Source: Ischnura elegans (lineage: Eukaryota > Arthropoda > Insecta > Odonata > Coenagrionidae). From it: a DNA stretch of 64,000 nucleotides. Positions 25,446-35,000 of this stretch are shown piece by piece. The stretch lies in the NCBI RefSeq assembly GCF_921293095.1, contig NC_060246.1, positions 90,207,030-90,271,029 of the forward strand. The letters run 5' to 3'. Made by a program: the position numbers and the translations under genes. The notes under the pieces were generated by a model. The model saw only the letters and a program-made list of their open reading frames with translations, was not told the DNA's origin and ran no database searches. The stretch's first letter is position 1. Each line of letters starts with the position of its first letter.

Positions 25446-25651
25446 ATGTTGTATAAAAACTTTTGGGCTATGTCGCCGCGTCAAGTTTTGGGTGGCCCTA
25501 ACGTTTCCCGACCGATGCTGGTCGCTTTCTCAAAGGATTCTGAATCTCTTTGAGCATCCCTAAAGAAAGAGAACGACATCGGTCGGGAAACGTTGGGGCC
25601 ACCCAAAAACTGACGCAGCGACATAGCCCAAAAGTTTTCATTCGACAACAT
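25446..25651. mobile_element. Palindromic MITE
   Basis: A 206-bp element whose arms, about 25446-25527 and 25568-25651, are nearly complementary along their full length. Shared words include CTTTTGGGCTATGTCG, TTTTGGGTGGCCC and CGACCGATG. The centre is itself close to palindromic: CTCAAAG, GATTCTGAATC, CTTTGAG. No coding capacity is present. The arms carry an AACGTTTCCCG / CGGGAAACGTT motif similar to that in other repeats of this window. Confidence 0.82.
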
Positions 25652-26140
25652 ATTTTGGTATTTAAAACATTAACTCTATGATTGGATCTATAAGTTTACC
25701 TAGTGATGTTGATATCTACGCGGAGTCGAATGATATTTTTCTCGTGGAATTTACACACGATATATGGTTGGATGCGTGAAATTTATTAAAACGTATCCTC
25801 TAGCATCAATCAAGAAGTAAAGAACCTGCCAAAAATTTGGTACGTGCAACATTTGGGAAAATGCAATAACTCATTCCAACGTGTTGCATATTATTAATTG
25901 TGGGTTAATTTGTATTAATTCTCCACATTTCGGATTACGAGAGTGGTAAAACCTTCGTATCAATTTTAAATATCATTATTTAACTGAAAATACGCTAAAT
26001 GCATTGTGTTATAAATATCTAAGACAAATATTTCTTTGAAAATCGGCCCTTTTTTGAACGACGAACCATTGCTTTCCCGACGACTACGCGGACCACTATT
26101 TTATCCAAGGTTTTTAATCACCATGGTAATTTTAAAGAAC
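25652..26140. other. Intergenic, no gene recognised
   Basis: AT-rich, nothing structured seen. Confidence 0.4.
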
Positions 26141-26181
26141 CTGGATAGCGTTGTGGTGTGTGCAGTGTCCCGAAAACCTAA

Positions 26182-26250
26182 GGAATGTGGTTCGTTCGTG
26201 GTCTGCAAAGTGTCCAAAGGTCCATGATTCGATTCCCAGTCCAAGGGAAT
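26182..26250 (+). repeat. tRNA-related (SINE-like) sequence
   Basis: GGTTCGTTCGTGGTCTGC resembles a decayed A box, and 40 bp later ATGATTCGATTCCCAGTCC carries a good B box (GATTCGATTCC) and a T-arm-like stem. The 3' part runs on with AAGGGAA. It is a likely SINE head and too irregular to be a tRNA gene. Confidence 0.45.
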
Positions 26251-26350
26251 TTTTTTCTCAAGCCAAGTGTCACCACCTTTAACGCGGCAAGCTTAAAGTA
26301 TAAATTTAAATGTATAAATTCCGTGGAGTACCACCATGAAATATATCGAT

Positions 26351-26595
26351 GGCTAAGTTCTAACAACACGAATCTCAAAATTTGGCCAGTCTGAGTTAAT
26401 ACTGCTAATACTGTTGATAAAAAATAAAATTCAAGCAAAAAACAACTCTCTGTTTTCAAATGTATGCTTCTTTTTCAGTTTTATGTATTTTTAGTTTTTT
26501 AATTTATATGAAAAGTTTATACAATTAAAACAATAAATATATTTTTTTTCCTTGAAAGTTTATATTTTTGAGATACGTCTTGTAAAAACTTAGCC
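26351..26595. mobile_element. MITE, family A copy 2 (inverted)
   Basis: A 245-bp element with terminal inverted repeats beginning GGCTAAGTTCTAACAACACG at the left. On the reverse complement of the right end they read GGCTAAGTTTTTACAAGACG, followed by TATCTCAAAAAT. The left half matches the complement of the right half of 1432-1704, including TTTGGCC, TTAATACTGCTAATACTGTT and the adjoining AT-rich stretch. The same family is therefore present twice in opposite orientation. Confidence 0.78.
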
Positions 26596-26689
26596 ATCTA
26601 TATGGTGATATTATCTGATGAAATGGTGAGAATCAGCTGCCTGTAGTCGAATTACCGATTTTTGAGATGAATTTGGGGCCCCTACTCCA

Positions 26690-27060
26690 CTGTGTGGCCT
26701 TAATGTTCCCACTCCTTCGAACCTCATTCCCCCTCCCCTCATCGCTCTCACCAACCTCCCCTCCCCTCCCTCCTCCCCCCCCCTTTCCGCCGAATCCGCC
26801 CCTTTGTTCTGGCGCTGCGAACGGCCCTTCGTTCCCACTCTTCCAAACCGCGAGCTCTTCACTCGCACCCCCAGCCATTCAACTCTCCACACACAAATCC
26901 CACACAAGAGCGCAAATCCACACATCTCACCATCCGACCCTTCTTTCCTCTCCATCCCTCCGTTCCGCCCTTTCCCGAATCCCTTCTTCCCGTCGTACAC
27001 TCTTCCCACGTCCAGCTACAGATCTCTTCGTTCCACCCTCTTCGTTCAATATATTTCCCT
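26690..27060 (+). repeat. Long pyrimidine-rich tract
   Basis: About 370 bp of C/T-rich + strand, with repeated CCCTCC and TTCCC words. It generates long overlapping frames on both strands (up to 190 codons on +, 132 on -). All are low complexity in opposite senses (Pro/Ser/Leu against Gly/Glu/Arg), as expected for a composition effect and not for genes. Confidence 0.7.
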
Positions 27061-29176
27061 GTGCGGGACAGGGAAAATCCCTCGCCGTGGCTTATGGCAT
27101 GGTGATATTTTTGATCCTTGGAGAGCCCATTTACCTCTTGGGTTTTCTTCTTAAAAGTAAATCTTGTTATAAGGGATTGAGTTTGTTCAAGCACTGTAGA
27201 AGTTATCCTTCTAGTGGAAGATCAGATCATACGTTATGAGATTTATAATTTTAATGTAAAATAAAAATGTTCACAATACAGTAGCCAATCTTAACGCGCT
27301 CTTCATTCTATATCATTTCAGCATAACAAACGTGTATTTGACGCATTGCTAAAGTAGTTCTTTTATTATAGGACCACATCATAGATTATGCCTATCTTTG
27401 ATTTTAATATCAAATAAATATTTTCACAAGATATTTAGTTTGGTTTATTCAGTGTTAAGGTAATATTCATTTCACCATGGATAAATATTGTGCACTGATT
27501 ATTTAATTTACAAAATAAGGTTTCTTCCTCTCTATTTATCAATTTTTCTCATCCTGAATCTTCTGTTTTAACCATGCAATCTCCTAACAGGGTCGAGTTC
27601 GCTTTCAAAACGCATAAATAACATGAATCTTTGGGAGAACATCTTGAATGCTTATCCGTTCAATATATTTCCAGCACAAGAAGGGGTGTTACCATTGCTG
27701 TGGCTTGAGACATGGTAAGATTTGTGACGTTAAGTTCGCTAAACTAAGCCAGCCCCTTATCCATATAAAGAAGTATCCACTAAACTTGGGGATTTGTGCG
27801 CTTTCAAAGTAGAAAGTTCTCCTTCACTCAGAGGCATTTTGGAATCAACCAAGATTTTCCCTAAGCAATTATGGTTTAAAAAAATAACTATTGGATTAGG
27901 GTATCAGTTTGACTTGCGCTGCGTTGAAACCCCTTTAAGATTTGGACAAGCAAGGTTTTTTTTCATTTTGATTCAAATATCTCAGTGATAATAAGGATAA
28001 GCGTTCTAAGGTTAAGCGTTTGTTCACTATTTCGCAATCGAATTTAAAAAAATTGATTATATGTATAGATTTAATATCATGCAGTTGCGCTTAATAGTCA
28101 TGATAAAAAAGATACGAGATTATAACGATCTGGAATTTTCCAATACCTATGGTTACGTTAAAACAAACTAGGTGACGCTGCTTCTCGAGCTAGGGAGACT
28201 AAACTTTAACATACCCTTCCACGACAAACACAGGCTGTGTGCTCATGTCGGACAAAGTGGGTCCAGAAAGCTTCAGTGGATAAACCTCTTTGTCTATAGC
28301 TAAAGAAAAACTTTTGAGGCAGGCTTACGCAGCAGAGAAAGGAGGGATAAGAAGAAAGAGCAAGCTAACAATGTCGAGGGAAAACACGATGTACAAGCAA
28401 CCCTTGGGGGCGCTCAATTTCATTTCGAGTCGTACCTTTGACGATGAGAGGTAATTGGAATTTCATCGCTGCCACCATTCGAATGGCATCTTGAAGAAAA
28501 ATTTCTCCACTACATCATACCTTTGAGAACACAATTTTTCCAATGGCATTGCAGATAAAATAAAAGATAAATTCAAGAGGTATGTTTTACTTTGCTGAAG
28601 GCTGTATTTGTTGCATTTTAAACTTCACGCCTTGCCATTAAAAATAATTTTACAAAATTTTGAAATAATAAGTGCCCTGAAGTAATTTTAAATGTAAAGA
28701 ATACTTCCATGAATGCAATAATACTTAGATGTCTCCAATTTCATTACTAAGTATCCATCAAAAGGGAAGACAACTGTAAAATTGCGACTTAAGTAAATAT
28801 CAACATCTTTCAGAGTTTTGTTTTTTCGGGGAAGATGAATCATAGCCATGAATAGCCATTCAGCTTATGTGGGCCTTTTCTCTATATTTTTTGTAAGAGG
28901 CAGGATTTAGACATCCATAAAAAAATAATAAACGCGGAAACACACGCCGTCCAATTTTTTCGGGCATAAAATAATACATAAGAGTTTCAACAGCTTTGCT
29001 AGGAATTAATTTAGTTTGCATGAATACATTTAACTTTTTGTCAGAATTTCGCTAATCTCTTTTGCATTGGGATTAAAATCGTCACAGTCATAATTTAATC
29101 TTTCATAAATTCAAAATTATGAATAATTCCGTTCCCAGGTCCTCAGCCGTGCAAGAATACCATTTCTGCTGAGTGC
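27061..29176. other. Intergenic, no gene recognised
   Basis: AT-rich. The word TTCAATATATTTCC occurs at about 27044 and 27659 with weak similarity around it (GCTGTGGCTT against CCGTGGCTTA), which may be an old duplication. Nothing else seen. Confidence 0.4.
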
Positions 29177-29675
29177 ATTTCTAGTTTCATGGCGTGGAGG
29201 GAGGCCTCCAATCCCCTAGCGTTCTTGTGGTCCTCACAACACCCTCCCCTCTTCCTCTCCCCAGGATTTCGTTCCCCCCTTTAACACAACCCCCTTCCAA
29301 CCCCTCCGTCCCCCTCCCTTCAACACGCTTTCAAGGGGAGAATAATCTGTGGGGGGCATAACAGCGGCGTGTGACGAACTTTAATAATACTTTTATTCTA
29401 AAAATATTAATTAACGGCAAAAAGTGCAGGAATACAGCTTTAACATGACATTTCTGTTTTTCCTTTGATTCACTTTACTCAGTTTGGTCCCATAACATGC
29501 CAAAAAAGCCTTGATGAGGCAAGAAATGACCAATTGATCGAAGTTTCAACCGGTTTCAAAAAATCGCTTATCATGTCATATCCATTTTAAAAAGGTATCA
29601 CGACAATTTATATTAAAATGAATTCTCTTTCGCCAGTTATAGTTTAATGAAAATCGCCAAATTCCACGTATGCGG
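29177..29675 (+). repeat. Tandem duplication unit, copy 1
   Basis: A unit of about 500 bp. It starts at CATTTCTAGTTTCATGG, runs through TTGTGGTCCTC, a pyrimidine tract ending CCCCCCTTTAACACA, AACACGCTTT and ATTAATTAACGGCAAAAA, to ACCGGTTTCAAAA and ATTCCACGTA. All these landmarks recur in the same order in copy 2, where two insertions split them. The copies are diverged by many substitutions, so the duplication is old. Confidence 0.7.
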
Positions 29676-29730
29676 ACTGCATTTCAAGTTTCATGGGACT
29701 TCATGTCGAGGGGAGGGATGTCGAAGCCTC

Positions 29731-30277
29731 CCCAAGCAGCAATCAATATCCCAACAACATCTTGACAGAGTTGTGGGCGTTAAAATATGACATCCATGCA
29801 ATATCTATGTCATTCAATTAACGTTGTGTGGATCCGACAAATATCAAAAGGACCCGCAAAATAACGTTGCAGGGATGTCCAACTGTGGACATGAAGGTCC
29901 ATATTACAAAACCTCTATGATATTTTCCCAAAATCTAATGAGTAGATAATGGGTGAACTTATAATTCATTTTTGATAATGGTCAGGTATACAAAGAAAAT
30001 GTTTGTGCTGCTCAATTCTACACAGAAAATATTCCACCTGTGGATAACGCTTGAGATTAACATTTTTTCATATCAGACTGGTTATATTAACCCATTACGA
30101 AGGGTTCAGAAAATCTATCTTTTAAATTATATAAAAACTTCCATATCTATGCAACGTTATTTTTACAAATCGACGTGGATGTTACAAATAGGATATCTAC
30201 TAAGTACCGTTTTCAAAATGTCCATCATGTAACTACGTGTTTTGGATATATCAACCTTATTTAGTCTGTTGCTTGGG
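29731..30277. mobile_element. MITE-like insertion in duplication copy 2
   Basis: About 547 bp present in copy 2 and absent from copy 1, which makes it a clear insertion. Its ends form an imperfect inverted repeat: CCCAAGCAGCAATCAATAT on the left, and CCCAAGCAACAGACTAAAT as the complement of the right end. The inside has scattered ATGTCC / GGACAT words and two AACGTTGCA-type motifs in opposite senses. There is no open frame of note. Confidence 0.65.
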
Positions 30278-30419
30278 TTCTATCCCTTCACGGTCTTGTG
30301 GTCCTCGCAAAACCTTCCCCTCTTATTCTCCCCTGGAGTTCGTTCCCCCCTTTAACACAAGGCCACCTTCCCCGCCCCCTCCACCCCCTCCTCCTCTTCC
30401 ACACCTCCTCCACTCTCCG

Positions 30420-30840
30420 TTCCCTCCACATCGTCCCCTCTCTCTCTCTCTCTCTCTCGCAGCTGCCGGCTCACTCGGACGAAGGCGGGGCGCACTCAGA
30501 ACCTCCGCGCCAGTTCCCAAGGCAACAAGCTCCCACTACCGCACGCTCCTGGACCGGAAGTGACTTACTAGCCGCCCCCACCGCGTGCACGCGTTCCTCG
30601 CGATGAGAGCGTGTTGTTTCTTGTGTTTCTCGAAGTGAAATTTTGTGGTTGCGGCAGTCTTCCCGATGCTTGCGGTCGTTTTCATCTTTCCCGGTGTTGT
30701 TCGCGAGATGGAGCGATTCCCCACATCTCCGTAGACCTCACTCCATTTAAGATGTTTATTCCGCAGTTCCGGTTATCTTCTGATCCATAAGAATTCCTGA
30801 TTTCTGATGTGGTGATTTAGTTATTTTTATTTTTGTGGTA
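30420..30840 (+). promoter_or_regulatory. Candidate promoter and 5' leader of the channel gene
   Basis: A GC-rich, CpG-bearing block of about 300 bp (30455-30740) in an AT-rich setting, 1.2 kb upstream of the channel start codon and in the right orientation. It begins with a CT microsatellite at 30438-30459 (GAGA-type on the other strand) and contains ACCGGAAGTGAC at 30552, an ETS-like motif. A GTAAGT donor lies at 30838 and an AG (31923) sits 8 bp before the start codon, so a non-coding first exon spliced onto the ATG exon is possible. Open frames on both strands here match no protein family. No TATA box is evident. Inference from position and composition only. Confidence 0.4.
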
Positions 30841-31301
30841 AGTTGTAATAGAGAAGAAGTGACAAGTGAAGTAGGGTTGCATTGGATTCTCTAGCTTTTA
30901 TGGATATTCAGTAATTGTAGTTCCGAAAAGTCATAGCATTTTGTCATCGATTTGGAATTTTTAAATTATCTTTTAATTAAAGATTAGGTGATATGAGGAA
31001 TAAAATCCGGTATTTCCAACACGCTTTGAAGGAGAATCATACGGTAGGTAACATAACAGAGGTTTTTGATCGACTATAATGATACTTGTGTTCGAATAAT
31101 ATTAATTAACGGCAAAAATACTGGAAACAGAAAAAAAACTCGAACATAGCTTTAACTAATGCTATCGCTGTTCTACCTTTGATCCACTTTATGAAGTTTT
31201 GTCCCAACACATGCTTACAGTCCCCAATATTCTCGATACTCCGAACTGAATAAATTCCTCGATGAGGCAATTAACTGCCCGATGGATCGATTTGTCAACC
31301 G

Positions 31302-31353
31302 GTTTCAAAATTGTTTAGCATGTTATATTTAAAATGCTAAACAATTTTGAAAC
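31302..31353. repeat. 20-bp hairpin in duplication copy 2
   Basis: Positions 31302-31321 and 31334-31353 are perfect inverted repeats (arm GTTTCAAAATTGTTTAGCAT, loop 12 bp). A third partial copy follows directly (ATTGTTTAGCATG at 31355). Copy 1 lacks the hairpin, although it keeps ACCGGTTTCAAAA. Confidence 0.75.
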
Positions 31354-31931
31354 AATTGTTTAGCATGCTCATAAAGATTTATCCTTAAATTAGTTCTCTT
31401 TTACTAGATAGTTCTTTTTATAATTTTTAAATCACCATATTCCACGTACAAGCCGATTTCGCTCAAAGTCACTTTGCTTATATTTTTTAAGTCGCTTCAA
31501 CGTTGACTTAGCAGACATTTCTCGGTAGAGAGAGAAAAATCCTTACTATATGCATACTCAGTTTCAAGGTCAGTTTCTCCTTTTCAAGGCACGTCTGGAT
31601 TTTAATTAGAAGTCGCAAACCGTTGCACGTGAGGAAAATTGCGTCCCTGCCGGCAGCAGTCCAATGAAGCCATTCAAAATTTGCTCACGACTCGGGATTG
31701 AGTAAGTAGAGAGGGGACTCTAGGGCACTCTTTGGCAGTTCTAAGAGCCCGGTTGAGAAATCATCATGTTGTGAACGGACGACGGAAAAAGAAAGCCTCG
31801 AGTTACTTACAAACTCATGGAGTAGTTTGAGCCACCATGCCACCATTCTTAGTGAACACATGATAGGACAAGTTTGCCCTAAGTGATTCGGCATGCATTG
31901 TAAAATCACTCTGAAGAATACAGCGGTCGCC

Positions 31932-32056
31932 ATGGAATACCAAAGTGCACCTGAGGTCGGCTGGAAGACTGGAGCCAATCAAAACAATATTCCAGTCCGA
32001 ATCTTCATTGCGTTGCTTTTCTTCTGCGGCTGTCTTGGCTCATCTGTCTCTTCAGG
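31932..32056 (+). CDS. Channel exon 1: start codon and signal sequence
   Basis: The ATG at 31932 has strong context (CGCCATGG). It encodes a 23-residue polar stretch and then IFIALLFFCGCLG, a hydrophobic signal or signal-anchor core, and ends in phase 2 at AGG|GTGAGT. The phase fits exon 2 exactly. It is linked to the rest only by phase, strand and signal content across a 6.4-kb intron, so it is less certain than the later exons. Confidence 0.8.
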
Positions 32057-35000
32057 GTGAGTGTGTTTTAAGGAACATAGATTTTTTCGGAACAATTTTC
32101 TTTACTTTCACAATCAACCTTCATTTACAAAAGGCTCAGTATTTTTATAGAGATTATACAATGCCTAGATAAGTTGAAGTGTTTCATTATCAAATTTTTG
32201 TATAAGAATAATATTTTAAAAAATTATATCGATGCCAAACCTCAATTGAAATTATTTTTGTTATTTTAATGCATAAAGTTTTATTCTTTTTAATGAGTAG
32301 TATATTATTATAAGTATTTTTAATTGCTCAATAGTGGTCAAATTAAAACTACAAAGTCATTAATTTATTGCTCATTTTCATGCATGATTATGAAATTTTA
32401 ATTATAACCTCAGATTGTTGAATCTCTTATCAGAGTTAACTTAACCGACATTGATCACTTATTTATTTATAGAGATAAAATACGGCGCTAATCATATCTC
32501 TCGACATTTGGTAAACATGATTAAAAGGATGATAGGAAAATAATAATTCCCTGAATTCCTTCATGAGCCCTACTTCAGACTCGTAAGGAATACACTTGAT
32601 ATTAGTTTTCTCTGCTTTTTTTGTAATTTATATTATAGTCTATATTAAATGCATTTACAAAGCACTGCAGGAACAAGTGACTTTGTACGCAGTCACGCGC
32701 ACGGGTGCAAATTGGAAGTATTTTTTAATTGCTCGATAGTGGTCAAATTAAAACTACAAAGTCATTAATTTATTGCTCATTTTCATGCATGATTATAAAA
32801 TTACCTATGCGGCAATCGGGAGAACCGGGTTCGAATCCCGGCTAAGTCAAATATTTTTTCATGGCAAACTTCATCCTTAGGTGTATTAAACTGCATTTAT
32901 GTTGTTTCAAAACTTTCAAAAATAAATATCTTTCTTTAATTAAATAAATTTAGTTTCTTAAAAATTCTCCCCTATTTGCTAGTAGGGATACTTTATTATG
33001 CATTATTATATGCTTTATTTATTCTTCATATCAAACAAACTTTAACAGTATAAAAATTTTGTACGTGAAAAAGTGTTCATCCCAGAAAATATTAATCAAA
33101 TAAAATAATAACCGCAGTTTAATTGGCCCGATGTGTGATACTTTTATTACATTGGACGCTGGCTATCATCCAAGGTTGAAACATTATGCATGCATCACAT
33201 AACTGATTAACAATTCAAATGAAAGCTAGCTTAATAGGTTAATTTTGCTGCCACGATAGAACAGCTTTAGAGCTGTATTTATCAGTAGCATAATTATCTT
33301 CCTGATCCTCGGCGCTTTTGGCTTTAAAGTCCTCTTTGCAGGAGAAATATTTTGTTTTTATGAAAATTCAGAGATATATTTTAACGATTTCATCGTTTGA
33401 CAAGTGATTACCATGACTAACAAAAATATTATTTTTCTCTTGAAATTAGAGTTCCGTATTCAGTATTCTACCGGCATGAAGCACCACCACAATTCTGTAA
33501 TAAATAGCTTTAGAGATTTCTTTTCAGCTACTCATGAATTAGTGCTACTGATATTAATGTTAGTACGCTACTGCGTACAAGATTCTACTTTTATATCGAT
33601 AATTCACTTCAACTACTAATTTTCCCAAATCATCACTCGAACATGAAAAGCATTTTTTTACTTACTTAAAAGAAACGACCCAATAAATCAATGGCAAAAA
33701 TAAATACCCATATATTATATAACTGCAATCACATCACTCTATTTCCTCACACCATCACAGTTTATAACCAATAGAAGAGCAATTAGCATCCTATTGATTC
33801 AACCTTATCCTTTTGGGGCAACAATTTCAGAGAGAGATTGGACTTTTGATGTGGCAAGTACCAAATAACAAGAGTGAATCCAGACAATTACAGGCATATT
33901 GTATATATATCATACCAAATCAAACAGTTACTGGTGTTTTTCTATTCTTTAAGATAAAAGATCTTATAAAAAATTAAAGTTTCTAATAACTGGTCCAACT
34001 TCAACTGCCACCATTATTTTACTGCTTTAAAATCCCAACATATCATCTCTGTTCACAATGGAATTACAAAAATCCATAGCTAGCCATCATGATCAATTTT
34101 ACTTCCACAAGTGTAGAAATAATTAAATAAAATCAAGTGTAATGAAAGAGTAGTACCAGAAGAAAATTCGTGAAAATTATTGTCTTTGCATTATTTAGAA
34201 AATTAGCCTGAATATTTATGATATTAATACATTGTATTACAATACCATCAGTAGTAAATGAACTCGAACTACTGCGTTATTTACTTGCAGTATCCCGTTA
34301 TTAACCCTGATTCAACACCGAAATGAACAAGAAAACAGCGCCAAGGATTGTAAATTATGGATAATGCAAACACATCGTGAGCCTCTAAGCAAGAAAAATG
34401 GTCATCTAAGCTTAACTTTTACGACCGTACGTTCTTCCGTTTTCCTGCAGAAGCTTATGAAACTTTCAACAGCATAGTGGAGCAAATATTTATTTCATGA
34501 GTGAAGTAAAACATTTACCAAGCATTCACTTCACAAAAGCTCAAGAATATGATGCTCAAAACATCCTCAATACCCAAGTTTCAGCAAAACGCCCAAAAAG
34601 TTTTCCGTATGTTTTTAGTATTTGCCTCCATGAATCCAGACCCCTCTCTCTTTTACTCAATTACTTATAGCCCATTTATTTCACATATTTTTCATTCTAA
34701 TTTAAATCGAATGTTAGTACTGATTTAAAATTTTGAGATGATGCTCGATTGTTTTCACGAAAGAACCAAGCTTATGTGCACCGAGATGGATCATATTTTA
34801 AATTAACAGAAACATGAAAAAGAAAACAGTTTTCCCCGAAATTACTTCTAATTACATTCTCTCTTCAAATCCTATTGCTTTAATAGTTAACTAACTAAGT
34901 ATAGTTAAGTTAAGTTAAGTATAAGAATAGTTAACTAAGGAATATTATTTGTTAATATTTTTAAAAGAGGTTTCATGTTTCTTTAATACAGTGGCAATTC

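Larger units (their letters stand above)
29676..31450 (+). repeat. Tandem duplication unit, copy 2 (interrupted)
   Basis: The second copy begins CATTTCAAGTTTCATGGG at about 29681 and is cut at 29731. It resumes at about 30278 (TTGTGGTCCTCGC, CCCCCCTTTAACACA) and is cut again near 30420. It resumes at about 31018 with AACACGCTTTGAAG, ATTAATTAACGGCAAAAA and ACCGGTTTCAAAA, ending near 31445. The first insert is MITE-like. The second holds a GC-rich block that may be the promoter of the channel gene. Alternatively, copy 1 could have lost the second segment. Confidence 0.65.

Noticed and set aside
26611-27239. Several overlapping 110-190-codon frames on both strands
   Set aside because: They lie in a pyrimidine-rich tract with few stop codons in any frame. 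Translations are low complexity and mirror each other.
30237-30606. Open frames around the CT microsatellite on both strands
   Set aside because: Low complexity and repeat-driven. The GC-rich part is better explained as promoter or leader.
34893-34940. TTAAG/TTAAC short tandem words resembling a telomere-type repeat
   Set aside because: Only a few irregular units (TAAGT, TAACTAAG). Not the insect TTAGG repeat and too short to mean anything.
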